Of a DNA stretch of 15,315 bases, positions 1 through 7,427 are shown in pieces. The position numbers and the translations under genes are program-made. Numbering within the stretch: position 1 is the first letter of the stretch; each line of letters starts with the position of its first letter. Origin of the DNA: Parachlamydiales bacterium (lineage in GTDB: Bacteria > Chlamydiota > Chlamydiia > Chlamydiales > Simkaniaceae); contig DAOWHK010000155.1 of NCBI GenBank assembly GCA_030641465.1, positions 1 through 15,315 on the forward strand, written 5' to 3'. Below the pieces are notes generated by a model, which saw only the letters and a list, made by a program, of their open reading frames with translations, ran no database searches and had not been told where the DNA came from.

Positions 1-79
1 GTTTTATCCTAAACGAACCACCTCGCAGAAAAGCAGGCATTCCTGAATCTTGGATCCAAAATTTGAAGAATGCAAAGTA

Positions 80-439
80 TTAGTCTCTTTGCTGCCCACA
101 TTCAGGGCAATGATGCCACCGCCTCTCAATCTCTTTACTGCACTTAGAACAAAGGGGCAGTTTCGGATCATGCCAACTATCTGACCTGTGATAAATGACT
201 TGGCCAATGATAACGATAACGGGCACTGTCGTGACAATCTGTTTTACAATAAAAATTGTTGAACCCTCAAAATAAGCAGTTATTCCAAGCGTTGCAAAAC
301 CAATTGCAAGAAGTACATTATATGTTAAGGAAATATCGCGAACTTCTCGATGAACATGAATTTGCCAAATTTGAAACCAATAACTTATACTAAGTATGGA
401 AATTGCAACCCATGATAACGGATAAATAATACTTTCCAT
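80..439 (-). CDS. PQ-loop/SemiSWEET-like membrane protein with C-terminal zinc ribbon
   Basis: A 119-residue protein with three predicted membrane helices (about residues 5-22, 39-57 and 62-83). Helix 1 is followed by a Q-rich, basic loop (FQIWQIHVHREVRDISL), which resembles the PQ-loop signature of SemiSWEET-type transporters, where one three-helix unit dimerises to make a small-solute channel. The cytosolic-looking tail carries two CxxC pairs (C97/C100 and C111/C114), a zinc-ribbon arrangement that is not part of ordinary SemiSWEETs. The ATG is preceded by GGAG at a good distance. It lies 83 nt downstream of rmuC on the same strand and may share its transcript. The transporter assignment is inference from topology and the loop; substrate unknown. 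The reading frame itself is convincing. Confidence 0.7.
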   Translation of the reverse strand: MESIIYPLSWVAISILSISYWFQIWQIHVHREVRDISLTYNVLLAIGFATLGITAYFEGSTIFIVKQIVTTVPVIVIIGQVIYHRSDSWHDPKLPLCSKCSKEIERRWHHCPECGQQRD

Positions 440-473
440 TCCCTAAACTCCAAAATTCTAGTGATTCAAAAAT

Positions 474-487
474 TTCCCGTAGGGGAA
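474..487 (-). terminator. Weak hairpin after rmuC
   Basis: Read on the minus strand, a 5-bp stem (TTCCC/GGGAA, 4-nt loop) is followed by a short T run. It lies between rmuC and the downstream membrane-protein gene. The short stem makes it at best a weak or partial terminator. Confidence 0.3.
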
Positions 488-522
488 TGTTTTTCCTATA
501 TCGTTTTGTGTTCACATAAATA

Positions 523-1848
523 TTAATCTTTTTCAACAAGTATTTCTTCTACTTGAATCTCCCTTGGGATTCTATCGATCATTTCGATAACTGTTAAATC
601 ATCTTTCTTTTTGATCCCTAAATCTTTAAATTTACGCGCGCTTACCATCACCCTTGATTCAAGAGATCCTACAGTTTTATTATAAGATTCCACAGCTGAA
701 GAAAGAGATTTCCCAACCTTTGTAAAATGATTTCCCATATCGATAATTCTTTTATAGAGCTCAGCTCCAAGTTCACTAATCTCTTGAGCGTTTTGCGAGA
801 GTTTTTCTTGTCTCCACCCATAAGAAATTGCACGAAGAAGACCAATGAGAGTTGTAGGCGTTGCAATGATTACGCCATTTTGTGCGCCGGACTCAATTAA
901 GGAAGGATCATACTCGAGTGCTGCGCTAAAAAAATTCTCCGATGGAATGAAAAGAACAACAAATTCGGGCGTTGGCTGAAATTTCTCCCAATACGCTTTT
1001 TTTCCAAGAGCTACTACATGCTGCCTTACATGACGCGCATGTCTTTTTAAACACGCTTCTTTCACAATTTGATCATCACTTTCTAAGGCAGCCAGATAGC
1101 CCTCAAAAGGAGTTTTTGCATCCACGATAATTTGTTTTCCTCCAGGAAGGCGCACTATAAGATCAGGCCTTAGCATCCCTTCAGGATCTTTCTCTACAGG
1201 TTGCTCGTAAAAATCACAATGATTGATCATTCCTGCGATTTCAATAACACGCCTTAGTTGAATTTCTCCCCATCTTCCCCGTACAACCGGCGCTCGTAAA
1301 GCATTTACTAAAGATGACGTTTCTTTTCGAAGCATTTTTTCCGCCTCTGTCATCATTTTCATCTGCTCCCTTAAAGAAACGTGATCTCCCTTCCTTTCTT
1401 TTTCAAGCTGCGTCATTCCAATATCAAGCTTCGTTAATGTTTCCTTTACCGGAGTGATTAAATGTTCAATGGATTGCTGCCTTTTCTCTAAATCCCCTTT
1501 AGCACCTTCATGAAATTTAGCAAGCGATTCTTTTGCTAAACATAAAAAAGACGCATTACTTTTTTCCAAAGCCTCAGAAGAGAGTGCTTTAAACGACTCT
1601 TTTAACTTTTCTTGAGCCTCTTTTAGCCACTCAATTTTTTCTGACATCGCCTTTTCTTGCTGCACTTGAAAAGTTTTTAACTCTGAATGCTTAATACAAA
1701 GTGCGTGATAAGTTTTTTCTATCTCCTTTAATTCCTCAAATTGATCGCATTTCCCCTCAAGCTTGACATTTTTGAAGGTCAAATGACTTATCTTTCGAAA
1801 AGCCATAGCTATTATAATTGCAAGTAAAGAGATAACAATAATTAACAT
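523..1848 (-). CDS. rmuC: DNA recombination protein RmuC
   Basis: A 441-residue RmuC-family protein. It begins with an uncleaved membrane anchor (residues 1-17), continues through a long coiled coil (about 25-180), and then has the conserved RmuC domain (about 185-375), with the family-typical RGRWGEIQLRRVIE block at 190-203. The predicted PD-(D/E)xK nuclease core is visible as RPD (D229) followed by VDAK (D243, K245). The family is linked to limiting inversions and rearrangements at repeats; its biochemical role is still mostly predicted. The ATG overlaps the pssA stop codon by 7 nt (ATGTTAA), so the two genes are almost certainly translationally coupled. AAAGG upstream could serve as ribosome binding site. 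The domain call is firm. Confidence 0.93.
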   Translation of the reverse strand: MLIIVISLLAIIIAMAFRKISHLTFKNVKLEGKCDQFEELKEIEKTYHALCIKHSELKTFQVQQEKAMSEKIEWLKEAQEKLKESFKALSSEALEKSNASFLCLAKESLAKFHEGAKGDLEKRQQSIEHLITPVKETLTKLDIGMTQLEKERKGDHVSLREQMKMMTEAEKMLRKETSSLVNALRAPVVRGRWGEIQLRRVIEIAGMINHCDFYEQPVEKDPEGMLRPDLIVRLPGGKQIIVDAKTPFEGYLAALESDDQIVKEACLKRHARHVRQHVVALGKKAYWEKFQPTPEFVVLFIPSENFFSAALEYDPSLIESGAQNGVIIATPTTLIGLLRAISYGWRQEKLSQNAQEISELGAELYKRIIDMGNHFTKVGKSLSSAVESYNKTVGSLESRVMVSARKFKDLGIKKKDDLTVIEMIDRIPREIQVEEILVEKD

Positions 1849-2696
1849 GAAGGACCTTTGGAATCATGCTCTTCATGGTCAATTTCAAAGTCGACAAGAG
1901 TTTTTGATTTAGAGCCTGCAATAAGTCGAATCATTGTCAATATGCACCCGGTAAGAACATAGCCCATAGAAATTGCCAAAAGTACAATAGAAAAATAATT
2001 TAGAATTCCATAAAGAAGAAAAATCGTTACTACTACACAAACAAAAATTAAATGAAACGAGGGAACTTTAAAGTTAAAGGTTTTAAGGCTTGGAAACTTC
2101 CATTTACAAATCATGAGATAACCAATCACAATCATAAAACTACTTAAAATTATTGCCCGTGTCATAACACTCATAGGGAAAAGCGACAGACCTACCGGAG
2201 AATGAAGAAACAAATTTAACGACACAACGGCTGCTGCTGCTGCAGGAATTGGCAATCCCGAAAAGTTGCTTTTCTGAACCTTTTTAGCAGCTTCATCCTG
2301 CTTACTCTCTGTTGTCTTTACGTTGAATCGAACAAGACGCAGTACACCACATAAAGAATACAGCATCGCTCCAACTGCTGCATAAAAAGAAATCCCTGTT
2401 CCATTCTCAAGCGATAAACTCTTTAGCATTAATACAGATGGCGCAACACCAAAAGAAATCGCATCCGCTAAAGAATCAAAGACAAAACCAAATTCACTCT
2501 CTGCATGAATAGCTCTTGCAATAGCCCCATCTAAAAGATCTGCAAGCGCCGCTACAAGTAGTAGTAATGTCGACGAATAAAGGAGTTGAAAATTACTAAA
2601 TCCAGGCTCAACCATATTGACTTTAAAAATTACAAAAAGCCCGCATGCAAGCCCAAACGCTGTTAAAATATTGGGAACAATGTAGATTTGTCTCAT
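1842..2696 (-). CDS. pssA: CDP-diacylglycerol--serine O-phosphatidyltransferase
   Basis: Integral membrane enzyme that joins CDP-diacylglycerol and L-serine to make phosphatidylserine, the precursor of phosphatidylethanolamine. The CDP-alcohol phosphotransferase signature is complete: D53, D56-G57, A60-R61, G70, D74 and D78 in the spacing DxxDGxxAR(x8)GxxxDxxxD. Numerous hydrophobic segments cover the rest. The open frame can be extended six codons to a TTG at 2714, but the internal ATG at 2696 has AGGA 8 nt upstream and gives MRQIYIVPN, the usual N-terminus of the family, so I prefer that start (284 aa). It is the first gene of a minus-strand operon with rmuC and is divergent from nrdA. PssA rather than PgsA is inferred from the N-terminal MRQIYIVPNxLT pattern. 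Confidence 0.9.
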   Translation of the reverse strand: MRQIYIVPNILTAFGLACGLFVIFKVNMVEPGFSNFQLLYSSTLLLLVAALADLLDGAIARAIHAESEFGFVFDSLADAISFGVAPSVLMLKSLSLENGTGISFYAAVGAMLYSLCGVLRLVRFNVKTTESKQDEAAKKVQKSNFSGLPIPAAAAAVVSLNLFLHSPVGLSLFPMSVMTRAIILSSFMIVIGYLMICKWKFPSLKTFNFKVPSFHLIFVCVVVTIFLLYGILNYFSIVLLAISMGYVLTGCILTMIRLIAGSKSKTLVDFEIDHEEHDSKGPSC

Positions 2697-2870
2697 AACC
2701 CCAGTCCTATACAATTATGGGTTTTAAAAAAAGAGAGAATACCATAAACCTTATGAAAACGCAGCGAAAAAAAATAAAAAAATCTAAACAACTCATTTTC
2801 TTCGAGTTGAAAAATTGTGGATTTTTTTTTTGTGATAAACACCAAAAAATTGTAGACTTTCAGAAACCAA

Positions 2871-2886
2871 ACACAATATATAGTGG
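2871..2886 (+). promoter_or_regulatory. NrdR box 1
   Basis: ACACAATATATAGTGG matches the NrdR-box consensus acaCwAtATaTwGtgt at nearly every position. NrdR is the zinc-finger/ATP-cone repressor of ribonucleotide reductase genes. The box overlaps TATAGT (2879-2884), a candidate -10 for nrdAB, so occupancy would block transcription. It lies 64 nt before the nrdA ATG. Confidence 0.85.
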
Positions 2887-2902
2887 TGATATGCAAGATG
2901 AG

Positions 2903-2918
2903 ATACCACATCTTGTGA
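2903..2918 (+). promoter_or_regulatory. NrdR box 2 (degenerate)
   Basis: ATACCACATCTTGTGA agrees with box 1 at 10 of 16 positions and retains the CxA...GTG core. Its centre is 32 bp (about three helical turns) from that of box 1, with a 16-bp spacer, which is the paired geometry known for NrdR operators. Taken alone it would be unconvincing; position supports it. Confidence 0.65.
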
Positions 2919-2949
2919 GGACCTAACATTTTAACGACGAGGATTCAAG

Positions 2950-5900
2950 ATGACAAAACTCCCTTCTACAAAAAATAATAAAGTGGAAAATGCTGAAAAT
3001 CTTCTAGAAGCGGTAAAAACCATCAAACCTTTTGAAAATACAACAAAGATTACCCTTGTAAAAAGAAATGGGACAACCGCACCTTTTCGCAAAGAGCGCA
3101 TTTTTAATGCCATTGAAGCCGCTTTTCGAGATACAAAATCTCTTTCAAAAAAAGAGCCTCTTGAACCAGGACTGATCAGTATCATCCAAAAAATCACAGA
3201 CTTAGTTACAAAGCAAGCAATAGAACTTGCAGAAAAAAGCGTTATGATTACAGTCGAAGGTATTCAAGACTTAGTCGAAGTTACGCTCATGAAAAATGGA
3301 CATCATGACGTTGCAAGAGATTATATCATTTATAGAGATAAGCATAAAACACTTAGATCAGATTCCCCAGAAAATTTAAAAGTGTTTAGATCAGATACTA
3401 ACTCTCCCGTGCGATTCAATCCTATGAAAATTGCATCAACTCTAGAGCATTCTTTTCGTAGATTTTATCAAATTAATGATAGAACGCCCGAAAATTTCAT
3501 CGAAGACATCCATTTTCTTACTCAAAAAATTGTAAGTGATGTCATGCAATTTGCAAGTAGCAAACAAGCTCTTAATATCACAGATATTCAAAATATTTTA
3601 GAAGAAAGACTCATGAAAGAAGGTCAATTTCGCCTTGCAAAAGAGCTGATTCTTTACCGCTCAATCAAAGAGAAAAAAGCAAGCCTTCCGACAGAAACGC
3701 TTGCCACGTCACAAGAAACAAAAGGCAAGCAATTTACCTATCTCGCAGAAGATGGAACAAGTAAAACTGTCACCGAATCTGAAATAATAGCGCTCTTTCA
3801 ATATGCCTGCAATGGTCTAGAAAATGTTTCAGCAAACGAGCTCTATGAAAGCTCTATTATGAACTTTTATGACTCTATCAAAGAGAGCGAAGTAAATCTT
3901 TCTCATATCATGGCTGCTAAAGCAAAAATTGAAGTAGATCCAGCCTACTCTAAAGTTGCAACAAGACTTTTGCTCAATCAACTTTACCAAGAAGCAATGG
4001 GAATAGACGCACAAAACGCCCTACTTGAAAAAACACATCGCTCCTATTTCAAATCCTATATCACGGATGCCATCACAAGAAAACAAATAGCACCAGAGCT
4101 CGCTGAGTTTGATCTCGATAAACTTGCAGAGTCCATGGATTTACATCGAGATGATCAATTCGCCTACCTCGGTCTTCAAACCCTTTATGACAGATATTTC
4201 ATCCATCATGATGATCGTCGCCTAGAAACTCCCCAAATTTTTTGGATGAGAGTTGCAATGGGCCTTGCGATTAATGAAGAAAATAAAAACGCGCGCGCAA
4301 TAGAGTTTTATAATGTTCTTTCTGCGTTTTATTTTGTGCCAGGAACGCCTACATTATTTAATTCTGGAACAACGCATTCTCAACTGAGCTCCTGTTATCT
4401 TTCGACCATTATGGATGACTTATCCCATATCTTCAAAACAATTTCTGATGATGCTCAACTCTCAAAATGGGCAGGAGGGATTGGAAATGACTGGACAAAT
4501 GTGAGAGCTACTGGCGCGAAAATCAAGGGAACAAATGGCAGAAGTCAAGGAGTGATTCCTTTTCTAAAAGTTGCAAATGATACAGCTGTTGCAGTTAATC
4601 AGGGTGGCAAACGCAAAGGTGCAATGTGCGCCTATCTCGAAACCTGGCACATTGATATCGAAGATTTCCTTGAGCTTAGAAAAAACTCAGGAGATGAAAG
4701 GCGGCGCACTCATGACATGAATACTGCAAACTGGATTCCAGATCTATTTATGAAACGAGTTCTTGAAGACAAGGAGTGGACTCTTTTTAGCCCGAATGAC
4801 ACTCCAGATTTACACGATCTCTATGGAAAAGCCTTTGAAAAGCGCTATGAAGAATATGAAAAACTCGCGACCCAAGGAAAAATCAAGCTCTTTAAAAAAA
4901 TTGAAGCCCTCAGTTTATGGCGAAAAATGCTCGGAATGCTTTTTGAAACAGGCCATCCATGGATTACTTTTAAAGATCCAGCAAATATTCGGTCTCCTCA
5001 AGATCATGTTGGGGTCATTCATAGCTCCAACCTCTGCACAGAAATCTTTCTTAATACCTCAAAAGAAGAGACTGCTGTTTGTAATCTTGGCTCGATTAAT
5101 CTTGTCAAACATACAACAAAAAATGGGCTTGATAAGAAACAGATGCAAAAAACTATCAAAACAGCAATACGCATGCTTGATAATGTCATTGACATCAACT
5201 TTTACCCTATTGCAGAAGCAAAACACTCGAATATCAAACACAGGCCTGTAGGACTTGGCCTCATGGGCTTTCAAGACGCCCTCTATATCCAAAATATTAG
5301 CTACGCAAGCCATGAAGCTGTCAAATTCGCTGATGAAAGCACAGAACTTATTGCATACCATGCGATTTTATCTTCAAGCGAACTTGCAAAAGAGCGCTCC
5401 CCTTATAGCACCTATAAAGGATCAAAATGGGACCGAGGGTATCTTCCTCTAGACACTTTAAGCGAACTTGAAAAAGAGCGTGGTAGACTCATTGATGTAG
5501 ACCGGAGCTCAGCCCTTGATTGGGATATCGTTCGCAAATCCATCAAGAAAAACGGCATGAGAAATAGTAACACCATGGCAATTGCCCCAACTGCAACGAT
5601 TGCAAATATTATAGGTGTCACATCTTCTATTGAACCTACCTATAAAAACCTCTATGCAAAATCTAATCTATCTGGAGAATTCACCATTGCAAATACTTAT
5701 CTTGTCGATGAGCTAAAACGTCAAAATCTATGGGACGCACAAATGCTCGATGACTTAAAATATTTCGACGGATCCATCCAAGAAATTGATAGGGTTCCAG
5801 AGCACTTGAAAAAAATCTATCTCACAGCATTTGAAATTGATGCCGAATGGATTATTGAATGCGCAAGCCGCAGACAAAAATGGATCGACATGGGACAATC

Positions 5901-6177
5901 TCTCAATCTTTACTTCGATCAAGTAGACGGAAAAAAACTCCATCAAATGTATATTCTTATGTGGGAAAAAGGTGGGAAAAGCACCTATTATCTCCGCTCA
6001 CGAGCAGCCACTCAGGTAGAAAAATCTACAACAGACATCAATAAACGGGGAATGCAACCTAAGTGGATGAAAAATGCATCTCCATCAAGTCGCATTGAAA
6101 TCGATAGAAAGTCAAAAGCTGAAGAATTAAAAGCTCCGGTATGTAACTTAGAAGAAGGTTGCGAGAGCTGTCAATAA
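2950..6177 (+). CDS. nrdA: Ribonucleoside-diphosphate reductase subunit alpha, three ATP-cones
   Basis: Large (R1) catalytic subunit that reduces NDPs to dNDPs together with NrdB. At 1075 residues it is far longer than the E. coli protein (about 760) because of a long N-terminal extension. I read three ATP-cone regions: about 33-137 (contains VKRNG and RDYIIYRDKH), 143-242 (ends ELILYRSIK) and a diverged third at about 262-350. The catalytic core follows: C482 and C711 as the redox pair, NLCTE at 694-698 (Asn, thiyl-radical Cys696, Glu), and Y1013-Y1014 for radical transfer. The C-terminal tail has C1065, C1071 and C1074 for re-reduction by thioredoxin or glutaredoxin. GAGG lies 7 nt before the ATG. 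It is followed after 34 nt by nrdB and preceded by NrdR boxes. Confidence 0.97.
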   Translation: MTKLPSTKNNKVENAENLLEAVKTIKPFENTTKITLVKRNGTTAPFRKERIFNAIEAAFRDTKSLSKKEPLEPGLISIIQKITDLVTKQAIELAEKSVMITVEGIQDLVEVTLMKNGHHDVARDYIIYRDKHKTLRSDSPENLKVFRSDTNSPVRFNPMKIASTLEHSFRRFYQINDRTPENFIEDIHFLTQKIVSDVMQFASSKQALNITDIQNILEERLMKEGQFRLAKELILYRSIKEKKASLPTETLATSQETKGKQFTYLAEDGTSKTVTESEIIALFQYACNGLENVSANELYESSIMNFYDSIKESEVNLSHIMAAKAKIEVDPAYSKVATRLLLNQLYQEAMGIDAQNALLEKTHRSYFKSYITDAITRKQIAPELAEFDLDKLAESMDLHRDDQFAYLGLQTLYDRYFIHHDDRRLETPQIFWMRVAMGLAINEENKNARAIEFYNVLSAFYFVPGTPTLFNSGTTHSQLSSCYLSTIMDDLSHIFKTISDDAQLSKWAGGIGNDWTNVRATGAKIKGTNGRSQGVIPFLKVANDTAVAVNQGGKRKGAMCAYLETWHIDIEDFLELRKNSGDERRRTHDMNTANWIPDLFMKRVLEDKEWTLFSPNDTPDLHDLYGKAFEKRYEEYEKLATQGKIKLFKKIEALSLWRKMLGMLFETGHPWITFKDPANIRSPQDHVGVIHSSNLCTEIFLNTSKEETAVCNLGSINLVKHTTKNGLDKKQMQKTIKTAIRMLDNVIDINFYPIAEAKHSNIKHRPVGLGLMGFQDALYIQNISYASHEAVKFADESTELIAYHAILSSSELAKERSPYSTYKGSKWDRGYLPLDTLSELEKERGRLIDVDRSSALDWDIVRKSIKKNGMRNSNTMAIAPTATIANIIGVTSSIEPTYKNLYAKSNLSGEFTIANTYLVDELKRQNLWDAQMLDDLKYFDGSIQEIDRVPEHLKKIYLTAFEIDAEWIIECASRRQKWIDMGQSLNLYFDQVDGKKLHQMYILMWEKGGKSTYYLRSRAATQVEKSTTDINKRGMQPKWMKNASPSSRIEIDRKSKAEELKAPVCNLEEGCESCQ

Positions 6178-6211
6178 CGGGAGTGTTTAAAAAGTCCCAT
6201 AAAGGAGTCCT

Positions 6212-7279
6212 ATGCCAAATACAACACAAGCGCCTCAAGAAACAGAAGTTCAAGGTGGCGCGTCTAAAAGAGTCCGAGCAGACGAAAAACGTCTAATTAA
6301 CTGCAACAAACTCGATGTCAACCAGTTAATGCCACTTAAATACAAATGGGCCTGGGAGCATTACATTAATGGCTGCGCCAATCATTGGATGCCAACAGAA
6401 GTGCCTATGGGAAAAGATATCGAACTATGGAAATCAGGCAATCTATCTAAAGACGAAAAATTCATGATTATGCGCAATCTTGGGTTTTTCAGTACAGCTG
6501 AGAGCCTAGTTGCGAACAATATAGTCCTTGCAATCTATAAACATGTCACAAATCCCGAAGCTCGGCAGTACCTCCTTAGACAATCTTTTGAAGAAGCCAT
6601 TCATACACACACATTTCACTATATTGTAGAATCACTGACTCTTGATCAAGGGGAAGTGTTTAATATGTATAACGAAATCAATTCCATTCACAATAAAGAC
6701 AACTTTGAAATGAAGCTCACCGAAGAAATTATGCGGGATGATTTTACAACAGACACTCCTGAAGGTGCGCAAAAATTCTTAGAAAACCTCATTGGTTTCT
6801 ATATCATTATGGAAGGCATTTTCTTCTATAGTGGTTTTGCAATGATCCTCTCATTCCACCGTCAAAATAAAATGACAGGAATCGGAGAGCAGTTTCAATA
6901 TATCCTTCGAGATGAAACGATTCATTTAAATTTTGGCATTGATCTTATCAATGGAATTAAAGAAGAAAACCCCCATCTATGGACACCTACGTTCAAAGAG
7001 CATATTATCAGCCAAATCAAGCATGCTGTCGAGTTAGAAGTTCAGTATGCAACCGATTGTCTCCCTCAAGGTATACTTGGCCTTTCAGCACCCATGTTTC
7101 GAGAATACACCCAATATATTGCGGATAGAAGGCTCGAAAGAATCGGACTAAAACCTCAGTACCACTCAAAAAATCCCTTTCCCTGGATGAGCGAAACAAT
7201 TGATCTTGGAAAAGAAAAGAATTTTTTTGAAACTCGCGTGACCGAGTATCAATCCGCATCTAATCTAACCTGGAACTAG
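6212..7279 (+). CDS. nrdB: Ribonucleoside-diphosphate reductase subunit beta, class Ic (Mn/Fe)
   Basis: Small (R2) subunit of 355 residues that supplies the oxidising cofactor to NrdA. The metal ligands are all present: E97, E128, H131, E201, E235 and H238. Position 135, seven residues after E128, is Phe instead of the radical-bearing Tyr. Each position is exactly eight higher than the published Chlamydia trachomatis numbering as I remember it (E89, E120, H123, F127, E193, E227, H230). This is the class Ic pattern, in which a Mn(IV)/Fe(III) centre replaces the tyrosyl radical. The C-terminus (ASNLTWN) has the aromatic tail that docks on NrdA. GGAG precedes the ATG. Cotranscription with nrdA is likely. 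No truncation. Confidence 0.97.
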   Translation: MPNTTQAPQETEVQGGASKRVRADEKRLINCNKLDVNQLMPLKYKWAWEHYINGCANHWMPTEVPMGKDIELWKSGNLSKDEKFMIMRNLGFFSTAESLVANNIVLAIYKHVTNPEARQYLLRQSFEEAIHTHTFHYIVESLTLDQGEVFNMYNEINSIHNKDNFEMKLTEEIMRDDFTTDTPEGAQKFLENLIGFYIIMEGIFFYSGFAMILSFHRQNKMTGIGEQFQYILRDETIHLNFGIDLINGIKEENPHLWTPTFKEHIISQIKHAVELEVQYATDCLPQGILGLSAPMFREYTQYIADRRLERIGLKPQYHSKNPFPWMSETIDLGKEKNFFETRVTEYQSASNLTWN

Positions 7280-7286
7280 CCTTTCT

Positions 7287-7311
7287 AGAGGGGGCTTTCT
7301 TAACCCCCTCT
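7287..7311 (+). terminator. Hairpin after nrdAB
   Basis: An 8-bp perfect stem (AGAGGGGG / CCCCCTCT, 9-nt loop) starts 7 nt after the nrdB stop. There is no T tract behind it, so termination may be weak or helped by other factors. Confidence 0.55.
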
Positions 7312-7351
7312 CCATTAACAACTTAAAACTTATTTAAATAATTATACCCTC

Positions 7352-7411
7352 TATAGTTTGATTTATTTTAAATAATAATGTAAAATATTATTAACATTTA
7401 ATTAAACTATA
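7352..7411. repeat. 60-bp AT-rich quasi-palindrome upstream of the USP gene
   Basis: TATAGTTT (7352-7359) is inverted as AAACTATA (7404-7411), and AATAATA (7371-7377) as TATTATT (7386-7392). Both pairs share one centre (7381.5), with further pairs between them, so this is one imperfect palindrome ending 16 nt before the start codon. It could be an operator, a cruciform, or a stem in the leader RNA. Confidence 0.6.
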
Positions 7412-7427
7412 TAAAGAGAGTAATATC

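Noticed and set aside
4..237. 77-codon minus-strand frame at the left edge
   Set aside because: It overlaps the membrane/zinc-ribbon gene in another frame and shows no domain or ribosome binding site.
2697..2714. Longer pssA start at a TTG codon
   Set aside because: The ATG at 2696 has an AGGA at proper distance and gives the family N-terminus.
2717..2926. 69-codon plus-strand frame upstream of nrdA
   Set aside because: Lys/Phe-rich low-complexity translation from AT-rich DNA; it spans both NrdR boxes, which indicates a control region.
5059..5361. Antisense and alternate-frame ORFs inside nrdA
   Set aside because: The nrdA frame is continuous with all catalytic motifs; the others are overlaps without supporting signals.
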